A stretch of 64,000 nt of DNA, taken from the NCBI GenBank assembly GCA_031285565.1, contig JAITVY010000063.1, positions 1 through 64,000 of the forward strand. Reading direction: 5' to 3'. The stretch is from Tannerella sp. (GTDB lineage Bacteria; Bacteroidota; Bacteroidia; Bacteroidales; Tannerellaceae). The translations under genes were made by a program, and so were the position numbers. A model generated the notes under the pieces. It was not told the origin of the DNA, searched no databases, and saw only the letters and a program-made list of their open reading frames with translations. How positions within the stretch are numbered: the stretch's first letter is position 1; the number at the start of each line of letters is the position of its first letter. Below are positions 45,048-52,935 of the stretch, piece by piece.

Positions 45048-46526
45048 TCATTTGTATAAACTATTCTGAACCAGATTAGGATTTGCATCCAATTCGTTTT
45101 GAGGTATCGGAAATACATAATGTTTTTCTTCTACTTTGTATTTCTTGATCCGTTTAGTCATCAGGTCCATGCGTTTCATATCGAACCAGGCATGTCCTTC
45201 TTCACATAACTCCCATAGCCTTTCCTGAAAAATTGCTTCCCGGAGTGTCTCTTTTGTATAATCCGAAGCTTTCAAAGGTGCTAATCCGGCTCTGGCTCTC
45301 ACCCGGTTGATACCATATAAAGCAGTTTCTCCGGGACCGTTCATCTCGTTTTCGGCTTCCGAATGCATCAAAAGCAGATCCGGGAAACGCGCTATATAAT
45401 GATTCATAGCATAATCGCCTGTTCCGTTTCCTACGTCGTTCCGATCTATGTATTTGTTATAATGCGGAAGGTTTATGTTTCCCGGATATGTCCATGTGAC
45501 ACTTGGATCGTTGAATCCCTGATAAGACAGAACAAAAGTCTTTTCTCTCCTTTTATCATTAACAGCCATTGAATTGAAGAACTCTTCTTCGACAGCAACT
45601 GACGACCATCCATCTAATTTTATCTGATCGCCGCTTCTGATGCCGGTAAATGTCGGCCAGTCCCAGCCTACGCTTTTATTGCTTATATACTCAACACTGA
45701 ATATGTATTCAGGCCCGTGTTCATTTTCAAGCAGGAAGACTCTTTCATAGTCCTCTTCCAGATTATAACCGTAAGCTGCATTATCAATAACTGATTTTGC
45801 TTCCTGGGCAGCTTTACTCCAATATTCCGATTTATACCACGGTTTCCCGGCATACGACAGATATGCCTTGGTTAGCATTGTCTGTGCTGCCCCGGCAGTT
45901 GCTCTTCCAACGTCAGCTCCCGTATATTTGGGTTTCAGGTTATTTTTTGCATATTCAAAGTCATCAAAGATCAACTTCCATACAGCCTCGGAAGTACCTT
46001 CATTACCCGCATCAAGCTCGTTCATATTATTTTCCGTTTTAAGGGGAACATTTTCATACATGCATATTAAGTATAGATAAGCCACACCTCTTAAAAAGCG
46101 GGTTTCTCCAATGATCTGTTCTTTGAGTCCCTGGGTGGTGAAATTGATATTATCAATATAAGTCAAGACTGTATTGGCGCGATTAATCATAACATAAAGC
46201 TGCGACCATATTTGATAAAAACCCGTAGAACTGGTTGTCCATGTAAACTGATCCATTTCCGTACGCCAGGCTTCTCCCGAATTGTTCGGCCAGGTGGCTT
46301 CACTGGGGTACTCGCCTGCCAGAATAAGCTGGCGCTGAAAGCTATCCGAGCTCCGCATCGTATTATAAACCGAAGTCAGCGCCGCTTTGGCGTCTTCTTC
46401 AGTTTTATAAAAGTTCAATGGGGTTATATTGCTATACACTTTTTCTTCCAGAAAACTATCATGGCAACTACTATTTAATAATAGCAGAAACGCCATAAGA
46501 AAGAATATTGAATATTTTAATTTCAT
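45048..46526 (-). CDS. SusD/RagB-family lipoprotein, PUL3
   Basis: Protein of 492 residues from ATG 46526; ATG 46535 is an alternative. Signal KLKYSIFFLMAFLLLLNSSC with lipobox cysteine. SusD marks: TPLNFYKTEEDAKAALTSVYNTMR, GETRFLRGVAYLYLICMYENVPL, TMLTKAYLSYAG, FQERLWELCEEGHAWFDMKRMDLM and YVFPIPQNELDANPNLVQN. Surface partner of the adjacent SusC (19 nt upstream). Confidence 0.94.
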   Translation of the reverse strand: MKLKYSIFFLMAFLLLLNSSCHDSFLEEKVYSNITPLNFYKTEEDAKAALTSVYNTMRSSDSFQRQLILAGEYPSEATWPNNSGEAWRTEMDQFTWTTSSTGFYQIWSQLYVMINRANTVLTYIDNINFTTQGLKEQIIGETRFLRGVAYLYLICMYENVPLKTENNMNELDAGNEGTSEAVWKLIFDDFEYAKNNLKPKYTGADVGRATAGAAQTMLTKAYLSYAGKPWYKSEYWSKAAQEAKSVIDNAAYGYNLEEDYERVFLLENEHGPEYIFSVEYISNKSVGWDWPTFTGIRSGDQIKLDGWSSVAVEEEFFNSMAVNDKRREKTFVLSYQGFNDPSVTWTYPGNINLPHYNKYIDRNDVGNGTGDYAMNHYIARFPDLLLMHSEAENEMNGPGETALYGINRVRARAGLAPLKASDYTKETLREAIFQERLWELCEEGHAWFDMKRMDLMTKRIKKYKVEEKHYVFPIPQNELDANPNLVQNSLYK

Positions 46527-46545
46527 AATAATCATATTTTAAATG

Positions 46546-49500
46546 TTAGAAAGACACATTAGCACCAAATAAAAATGCTTTTGAAGAAGGATATGCGTTG
46601 TAATCGACGCCCATTTGGAGGTTGCTGTTTCCCTGTGAATTTACTTCCGGATCGAAACCGGAATAATTGGTAATGGTAATTAGATTTTGTCCGGTTACAT
46701 ACAATCGCAGTGAATTCATAAACTTTATCTTTTTAAAAGTATATCCTAATGTCATGGTCTTAACACGCATGTAACTGCCGTCTTCTATCAGCCAGTCGGA
46801 TTGTAATAAAAGCGGATCAACAGTCACGCGCGCCCGGGGTATATCCGTGTTCGTATTAGTGGGTGTCCAGCGATTTAATATTTCTCTGCGCTGGTTACCC
46901 CATGGGCCTGAAATATTCGTTTCTGCGCGTTGTACATTGATAATGTCATTACCATACGACCCCTGGAGGTATACAGACAAATCGAATCCTTTAAAAGAAA
47001 AGTTATTGGTCCAGCCATAGATGAAATCCGGATTCGGATCACCTACAATCATGCGGTCGTCTGTATAATTAATTTTGCCGTCACCATTTTTGTCAACGAA
47101 TCTGGCATCTCCTAATTTATCATTGTTTGACGAACGGGGACCGGCATCTAGTTGGGCCTGATCCTGGAATACACCATCATATTTAAGACGATTCCAGACA
47201 CCGACAGGTAACCCCGGCTCTAACCAACTTCCATCCACTTTTAAATGGCCGGACAGTGAACCTTGTACTGAAGGAGTGTATCCGGGTATTTCCAACACTT
47301 TATTCCGGTTTCTGGACCAGTTCATTTGTGTATTCCATTGGAATTTACCTGTGAATACATCTGCACCTAAACCTATTTCGACACCTTTGTTTTCGAGGCT
47401 TCCGATATTTTTGAAGATGGATTTAAATCCACTGATTGCAGGAGTGCTGATATTCCATAACAGATCGGTTGTCTTTTTGTAATAATAATCAACTACTAAA
47501 GATAATCTGTTATTAAATAGTCCTATATCTAATCCGATATCAGTAGTGGCCGTGGTCTCCCATTTCAGATCCGGATTTGGAATATTATTGGGGCCGACAC
47601 CAGATGTAAGATCATCTCCGAGAGGATAATTCATGGTACCAAGCATTGCCAGCGATTTGTAGTTGTCTATATTCTGGTTGCCTGTTTTGCCATAGCTGAC
47701 TCTCAACTTCAGGTTCGATAACCATTCATTTTCCTTCAGGAATTCTTCTTCCGAAATTCTCCATGCAACTGCAAAAGATGGGAAAAATGCCCATTTGTTA
47801 TTGACTCCGAATTTAGAGCTTCCATCGGCACGGGCGGTAAAAGTGAATAAATATTTGTCTTTGTAAATATAGTTAAGCCTGCCCAGAAAAGAGGCTAACT
47901 GACTTTGACTCCTGCTCGATGCTGGTGCGGTATAATTCGTACCTGCCCCCAGATTATTAGCCTGGTATAAGTCCGATGAATAGTTTGTCGATCCTGCATT
48001 AAAGTCTTTATAATGAAATATCTGCCAGGTATAACCACCCATTGCATTTAGGGAATGGTCACCAAATACATTGCTATATGTCAGAATATTTTCATTCAGG
48101 TACGAAACATTTTTGACATATCGTTGATATCCTTCCCCGTTTTTCGTACTACCCCTGTGTGTTTCCTTAGGCCAATAGAAAGCACGGTTGGCGTTGGATA
48201 AGTCAGTCCCGAAAGATACTTTAAAAGTCAGGTTTTTCATAATTTCCCAATTCACATCAACAGATCCTAGAAAGCGGTCTATTTCCTGTTCATCCGTGTA
48301 ATGATTAGCTGTAGCTACCGGATTATTTGTCGGGGTACCTCCGGGGGTAGGATTAGTCATGGTATAGTTGCCCTCTTCATCAAAAATCGGGACGGTAGGA
48401 GGCATTAAGATTGCTCCATGTACAATACCTCCGGTTCCTCCACCGCCATCACCTTCTGAAGGCATTGCATCGGCCCAACTATGACTGGCAGAAATATTAG
48501 CGCTCACTGTCAGATTGGATAAAACTTTTATATCTAAGTTAGAACGGAAAGAGGCTCTGTTAAAGTCGCTGTTTTTGATAATGCCATCTTGTCCGAAATA
48601 ACTACCTCCGATTGCATAACGAATGCCTTCATTACCACCGGTTATTCCGATATTATAATTTTGTATGGGCGCACTGGTAAATACCTCGTCCTGATAATCA
48701 ACACCTTCTCCAAGTGATGATGGGTCCGGAAAATAATAAAGGTTATTGGGGTTTGGGAATACGGCAGCTTGTCCGTCATTTGCTCTTGCTTCGTTTACTA
48801 ACTCGGCATATTCGCGGGCATTCATCATATCCAGTTTTTTGAGCCGTGTCTGAACACCATAATAAGCATCCAATGTAACTTGCGGTTTTCCGATATTACC
48901 TCTTTTGGTAGTGATTAAAACTACACCATTAGCTCCGCGGGCGCCATAAATCGCTGTTGCCGATGCATCTTTTAAAATCTCGATGGATGCAATGTCAGAA
49001 GTGTTTAATGTAGCCAGTGGATTCTGTGCAGTTCCATTTCCTCCGGCTGATCCTCCTGCCGAGATGGGGTAGCCATCTACAATATATAATGGCTCATTAC
49101 TGCTGCTTAGCGAGTTTCCACCACGCACTCTGATAGAAACGCGTCCTCCCGGCGCTGAGGATGCCTGTGTTACCTGAACACCTGCTGCTTTACCCTGAAT
49201 AGCCTGGTCAAAAGATGTTACCGGCGAACGTTGAATATCTTCGGATTTAATGGATGAAACCGATCCTGTCAGATCTCTCTTTTTTACGGTTCCGTAGCCA
49301 ACGACTACAATTTCGTCAAGTACTTCCGTATCTTCCAATAATACGATCTTGATATTCTCCTGATTTTTAACAGTGACCTCCTGATTCAGGTACCCGATAT
49401 AAGAGATTTGTAAGGTCGCATTTTCATTTACCTGCAACGAAAAACGGCCGTCCGGATCAGTTATGACCCCGTTGGTGGTTCCTTTTTCTAAAATGTTGGC

Positions 49501-49956
49501 TCCTATAATGGGTTCTCCATTATTATCCGAAACCGTACCGGTAATCAACTTCCTGTTTTGTTGTTTATTATCAACGAAATTTTCTATTTGATCGGAGAGT
49601 ACAATATGATTTCCAACCATTCTGTAACTTATATTCGTGTTTTTTAAAACTTCATCAAGAACTTTGGATACAGCCTGATCTGAGGCGTCTACAGTTATTG
49701 AATGGTTTATTTTTACATTCTTTTTATTATAAAGAAAAAGGTATTCCGTTTGTTTTTCAATTTCATCCAGGATTTCCTGAAGCGTTACTTTTTCTTTATG
49801 AATAGTGATCCTGGTATTTTGTGAATACATATTTTCTGCAAATAATGTAAACACGGTACTGAAAAATAATATTAGGGTTAATTTCATTATGCGTATAATT
49901 TTACTCCTCCTATGGATTTCTTCCATAAGAGAATACATACAAGTATTTTTTTTCAT
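46546..49956 (-). CDS. SusC/RagA TonB-dependent transporter with STN domain, PUL3
   Basis: Protein of 1136 residues from ATG 49956; an in-frame ATG at 50019 would begin inside the antisense hairpin region. STN domain (IHKEKVTLQEILDEIEKQTEYLFLYNKKN ... VGNHIVLSD), carboxypeptidase-like domain (ITGTVSDNNGEPIIGANILEKGTTNGVITDPDG), plug (IVVVGYGTVKKRDLTGSVSS ... DASATAIYGARGANGVV) and barrel ending in KAFLFGANVSF. Function as for the other SusC proteins; an exact + strand TAATTTTG begins on its start codon. Confidence 0.96.
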   Translation of the reverse strand: MKKNTCMYSLMEEIHRRSKIIRIMKLTLILFFSTVFTLFAENMYSQNTRITIHKEKVTLQEILDEIEKQTEYLFLYNKKNVKINHSITVDASDQAVSKVLDEVLKNTNISYRMVGNHIVLSDQIENFVDNKQQNRKLITGTVSDNNGEPIIGANILEKGTTNGVITDPDGRFSLQVNENATLQISYIGYLNQEVTVKNQENIKIVLLEDTEVLDEIVVVGYGTVKKRDLTGSVSSIKSEDIQRSPVTSFDQAIQGKAAGVQVTQASSAPGGRVSIRVRGGNSLSSSNEPLYIVDGYPISAGGSAGGNGTAQNPLATLNTSDIASIEILKDASATAIYGARGANGVVLITTKRGNIGKPQVTLDAYYGVQTRLKKLDMMNAREYAELVNEARANDGQAAVFPNPNNLYYFPDPSSLGEGVDYQDEVFTSAPIQNYNIGITGGNEGIRYAIGGSYFGQDGIIKNSDFNRASFRSNLDIKVLSNLTVSANISASHSWADAMPSEGDGGGGTGGIVHGAILMPPTVPIFDEEGNYTMTNPTPGGTPTNNPVATANHYTDEQEIDRFLGSVDVNWEIMKNLTFKVSFGTDLSNANRAFYWPKETHRGSTKNGEGYQRYVKNVSYLNENILTYSNVFGDHSLNAMGGYTWQIFHYKDFNAGSTNYSSDLYQANNLGAGTNYTAPASSRSQSQLASFLGRLNYIYKDKYLFTFTARADGSSKFGVNNKWAFFPSFAVAWRISEEEFLKENEWLSNLKLRVSYGKTGNQNIDNYKSLAMLGTMNYPLGDDLTSGVGPNNIPNPDLKWETTATTDIGLDIGLFNNRLSLVVDYYYKKTTDLLWNISTPAISGFKSIFKNIGSLENKGVEIGLGADVFTGKFQWNTQMNWSRNRNKVLEIPGYTPSVQGSLSGHLKVDGSWLEPGLPVGVWNRLKYDGVFQDQAQLDAGPRSSNNDKLGDARFVDKNGDGKINYTDDRMIVGDPNPDFIYGWTNNFSFKGFDLSVYLQGSYGNDIINVQRAETNISGPWGNQRREILNRWTPTNTNTDIPRARVTVDPLLLQSDWLIEDGSYMRVKTMTLGYTFKKIKFMNSLRLYVTGQNLITITNYSGFDPEVNSQGNSNLQMGVDYNAYPSSKAFLFGANVSF

Positions 49957-49969
49957 AATTTTGCAAGGA

Positions 49970-50059
49970 TTGATTGTTGATACTTTGATAATTAAAATGG
50001 TCTGGTATTGACATCTCATAACCAGTGGGTGATTCCAGCACCTGCTGGTTTTTGTCTTT
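49970..50059 (+). ncRNA. Predicted cis-antisense RNA to the PUL3 susC leader (DonS-like)
   Basis: A TAATTTTG box (49956-49963) overlaps the susC start codon; no TTTG is seen at -33. About 57 nt further comes a hairpin (50021-50049, loop TTCCAG) and T-tract TTTTTGTCTTT (50049-50059). Expected length about 85-90 nt. Ends are inferred. Confidence 0.55.
50021..50059 (+). terminator. Hairpin and T-tract of the PUL3 antisense RNA
   Basis: ACCAGtgGGTG and CACCtgCTGGT pair at 9 of 11 positions, with loop TTCCAG shared with 27242-27247. Followed by a T-rich run. Confidence 0.6.
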
Positions 50060-50076
50060 ATTATATTTGTGTTATT

Positions 50077-50088
50077 TCATAGGCATGT
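50077..50088 (-). promoter_or_regulatory. Conserved CATGCCTATGAA motif upstream of PUL3 susC
   Basis: Located 16 nt after the FecR stop and 28 nt before the CTGGAA hairpin, the same 28-nt spacing as in PUL1. Confidence 0.4.
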
Positions 50089-50103
50089 CTTTTTTAGATT
50101 AAA

Positions 50104-51033
50104 CTATCGGATAACAATTTCATTTAATTCATTATTACGCGTATAAGTGAATTTCATCTCAGATTGTAAAACTTTCAATGCATAATCAATCCCATCGTTT
50201 TGGCGAAATTTACCGGTACACCGATAGTCCAGCAACTTCGGATTCTCAATTTGAATCCGGATATCAAAATAAAGGGAGAATTTATTGATAAGATTTTCAA
50301 ATCGTTCATCATCCAAACAAATTAATCCTTCCCGCCAACGGAAATGTTCATAATTATCTATTTGAGTTACCTGGAGTTTGCCTGACGATTCAATGACTCT
50401 TTCCCGGGGGTTGAGTGTAATGGATTGCATATTGTGTTGTAAAGGGCTGACCTGAACCAATCCGTTTATTAAAGAAGTTTCAAAAATTTCGTGGTCCTGG
50501 TATGCCAGCACATTAAAACTGGTTCCTAATACTTCTATATTGTATTTGTTGGTTTCAACAATAAAAGGATGTTCGCTGTCTTTTTGCACTTCAAAGAAAC
50601 CTTCGCCATTTAATTTTACGACACGTTTATTTGCCACAAAAGATGTAGGAAAACTCAATCTGGAACGAGAATTAAGCCAAACCGTGGTCCCGTCGTCCAA
50701 TGTAATTTGTGCCCGTTGTCCGGCAGGAACCCAAATCGTCTGCCATTTTTCATCAGGTATGCTTACAGGGCGAAGCCATTGCATAAGCACAAAAAGCAAA
50801 GCGATCGCAGCAGCGGCGGTTGAGAACATCCACAGATTAACAGTCCTTTTCGGTTTTTCCTGTAAGGAGATTTTCTTCAGATTTGAATTTACCAGTAAGG
50901 CGTTCCAATATTTTCGTTCCTGCAGGTAAAGTTGATAGTTTTCCGAAGAAGCTTCAACCCAATCCATAATTTGCTTTTCTTCTTCTTCAGACGTCTTTCC
51001 TGCAAAATATTTAAGTAACAGTTCTTTTTTCAT
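50104..51033 (-). CDS. FecR-type anti-sigma factor, PUL3
   Basis: Protein of 309 residues: cytoplasmic part (KYFAGKTSEEEEKQIMDWVEAS), membrane helix about 68-86 (MFSTAAAAIALLFVLMQWL), FecR domain (WVPAGQRAQITLDDGTTVWLNSRSRLSFPTSF ... LNGEGFFEVQKDSEHPFIVETNKYNIEVLGTSFNV) and DUF4974 (YRCTGKFRQNDGIDYALKVLQSEMKFTYTRN). Sequence and architecture follow the PUL1 FecR closely. The sigma gene lies 87 nt upstream. Confidence 0.94.
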   Translation of the reverse strand: MKKELLLKYFAGKTSEEEEKQIMDWVEASSENYQLYLQERKYWNALLVNSNLKKISLQEKPKRTVNLWMFSTAAAAIALLFVLMQWLRPVSIPDEKWQTIWVPAGQRAQITLDDGTTVWLNSRSRLSFPTSFVANKRVVKLNGEGFFEVQKDSEHPFIVETNKYNIEVLGTSFNVLAYQDHEIFETSLINGLVQVSPLQHNMQSITLNPRERVIESSGKLQVTQIDNYEHFRWREGLICLDDERFENLINKFSLYFDIRIQIENPKLLDYRCTGKFRQNDGIDYALKVLQSEMKFTYTRNNELNEIVIR

Positions 51034-51120
51034 GTTTTATTAAGTACTATGGAAATTTCTTTCCATGTGCTATAATAACACACAACTTTAAGATTACCCT
51101 AAAAACGAATGTGATTTTTT

Positions 51121-51684
51121 TTAGATCAATCCTGAAATAAAGAATGGAAGATAGTCTTTCAGGCTTTTTCGAAGCGCTTTTAAGGCTTTACTTACGTGAT
51201 ATTCTACAGTTTTAATGTTAATATTTAATTCCTGCGATATTTCTTTATTTGTTTTATTCTCATACCGGCTCATAAAAAAAATCAATCGGGTATACTCCGT
51301 AAGATTTGCTAATGTCTCTTTTATGATCTGTTGAATTTCATCCGTAAATAATTCTGTCGGATCACATGCCTCAAGCGAAGAAATTCGAAAATTCAATTCC
51401 CGGAGTTGATGAATTGTCACATATTCATTCGTATCGGTGATTGTATTTTGTTGGCGAAGAAAATTTAATGCGCGATTTTTAATAGCAGTAAGAATATATG
51501 AAGGATAATGGATATCGTCCGGCAACTCTTTCCGGTTTTCCCATAGACGCATCATTACGTCCATATAGATATCTTCAGCTTCATTCATATCTTTTACATA
51601 TGAGTAAGCAAAGAGTGTATAAGGGCGTTTGAATTGTTCAAAAATAGACGAAAAGAACTCAGATATCCCGCGTCTGTTAGTCAT
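51121..51684 (-). CDS. ECF sigma factor, PUL3
   Basis: Protein of 187 residues from ATG 51684 (GTG 51687 adds one residue). Region 2: FKRPYTLFAYSYVKDMNEAEDIYMDVMMRLWEN; region 4: LANLTEYTRLIFFMSRYENKTNKEISQELNINIKTVEYHVSKALKALRK; ends KDYLPFFISGLI. Paralogue of the PUL1 sigma. Preceded by an exact TACATTTG box at 51708-51715. Confidence 0.95.
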   Translation of the reverse strand: MTNRRGISEFFSSIFEQFKRPYTLFAYSYVKDMNEAEDIYMDVMMRLWENRKELPDDIHYPSYILTAIKNRALNFLRQQNTITDTNEYVTIHQLRELNFRISSLEACDPTELFTDEIQQIIKETLANLTEYTRLIFFMSRYENKTNKEISQELNINIKTVEYHVSKALKALRKSLKDYLPFFISGLI

Positions 51685-51707
51685 CACAATAGCTTAAAAT
51701 GTCGATC

Positions 51708-51715
51708 CAAATGTA
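51708..51715 (-). promoter_or_regulatory. -7 box of the PUL3 sigma gene
   Basis: TACATTTG fits TAnnTTTG exactly and lies 23 nt before the start codon. The -33 box is not clear; CAAA-type motifs at 51730 and 51742 have unsuitable spacings. Confidence 0.45.
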
Positions 51716-51727
51716 ATGAATAAACAT

Positions 51728-51762
51728 AACAAATAAAAAAACAAATCTGTTTTTTATTTGTT
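51728..51762. other. AT-rich palindrome upstream of the PUL3 sigma promoter
   Basis: AACAAATAAAAAAAC and GTTTTTTATTTGTT flank AAATCT. It could be a second terminator for PUL4 or an operator; nothing in the sequence decides this. Confidence 0.45.
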
Positions 51763-51862
51763 ACAAAAAAAATTAGAGTAATCAGGAGTTTAAGAGGATC
51801 GTAGGTGGTTTGTTGAATGAAAATATACGAAGATCCGGTCAAATTTTTATACTACTTATAGA

Positions 51863-51916
51863 AATCCCGGATAGTTTTCTCTTTTCTTTTGGATGAAGAG
51901 AATACTACCCGGGATT
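51863..51916 (-). terminator. Long hairpin after the PUL4 GH43-like gene
   Basis: Arms of about 21 nt (AATCCCGG with CCGGGATT, then ATAGT/ACTA and TTCTCTT/AAGAGAA) pair with few mismatches, 26 nt beyond the stop codon. On the minus strand it is followed by TATAAGTAG, so the T-tract is weak. Confidence 0.65.
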
Positions 51917-51941
51917 CCTGATTGGGAAAAAATAATATGTT

Positions 51942-52916
51942 TTACTTCATATATGGTTTTCCATCTTTCCAGAAAACTTCTTTTTGTGAAAGATACCACG
52001 TTTTCCCGTTATCATTATTGCCTTGATAGAACAGGTAAGTCCGTCCATCCACATCAGTAAAAATATGAGGATGGCCTGATTCACTTGAGTTCCATTCGCC
52101 CGGTTTACCGTTACGCAGAAATGGCTCGTCGGACATTCTTTTCCAGGTAATACCGTCATCACTCACTGCGACTCCTACCTGTTGCGGCCAGTTGTTATAT
52201 GCTCCGGCATAGAACATATATAGCTTGTCTCCCTTTTGAGCAATGGAAGCTGCTTCTATACATTCACCTTCCCAGGGAAGAGTTGGATGAAGGATTGCGG
52301 AATCTACCGCTTGTGTCCAATCTTCCCGGTTGAAATTGGTTGACAATGGAGCCGTAGCAACCCCTTGCATCTGTATTTTATACTCCGGGTCGCGGGTGGC
52401 GAAATAAAGAAAATACTGTCCTTTAAATTCACACACTTCCGCATCAATCGCCCGCCCGCAGTTCCAGTCACCTGTCGGATGGAAGATCGGATTAGTCGGA
52501 TTCCGTTCAAAAAGGATTCCATCTTCGGATACAGCATGACAGATCGCATCCTTTGCTCCATTTCCATAAGTCTGATAAAACAGATGCACTTTCCCATCAC
52601 GAACCAGGGCGCCGGGAGCACATAGTCCGTTCTTCTCATAGTCCGCTCCCTTTGCCGGTGTTATCTCACCTACTTTAACCCAGTTAACTAAGTCTTTACT
52701 TGACGCTATACCAATGCCATAACCGCTATCCGTATCATTTTTCTTTGGGCGAATGGAATAATACATTAAATAACGTCCCTTGAAGTTCACCACATGGGGG
52801 TCTTTGGCAAAAGGAGCTCCGGTACGCGTAGTATCACTATACATCATCTGCGGTTGCTGCGCCTGTCCGTAAACAGACAGGAACAGGCAAGTTAGTAGAA
52901 GCAATTTTATTCTCAT
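51942..52916 (-). CDS. GH43-like five-bladed beta-propeller glycosidase, PUL4
   Basis: Protein of 324 residues from ATG 52916 with a signal peptide (KLLLLTCLFLSVYGQAQ). Propeller motifs: FAKDPHVVNFKGRYLMYYS, GLCAPGALVRDGKVHLFYQTYG, IDAEVCEFKGQYFLYFATRDPE, GECIEAASIAQKGDKLYMFYAG and SESGHPHIFTDVDGRTYLFYQGN. Acidic residues in KDPH, IDAE and ECIEA fit the catalytic triad of clan GH43/32/117. Subfamily and substrate (arabinose, galactose, xylose) are not resolved. It is the only enzyme of PUL4, so LacZ at 60393 may supply activity too. 19 nt after the susD stop. Confidence 0.85.
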   Translation of the reverse strand: MRIKLLLLTCLFLSVYGQAQQPQMMYSDTTRTGAPFAKDPHVVNFKGRYLMYYSIRPKKNDTDSGYGIGIASSKDLVNWVKVGEITPAKGADYEKNGLCAPGALVRDGKVHLFYQTYGNGAKDAICHAVSEDGILFERNPTNPIFHPTGDWNCGRAIDAEVCEFKGQYFLYFATRDPEYKIQMQGVATAPLSTNFNREDWTQAVDSAILHPTLPWEGECIEAASIAQKGDKLYMFYAGAYNNWPQQVGVAVSDDGITWKRMSDEPFLRNGKPGEWNSSESGHPHIFTDVDGRTYLFYQGNNDNGKTWYLSQKEVFWKDGKPYMK

Positions 52917-52935
52917 TATATTAAACTTTTGGATA

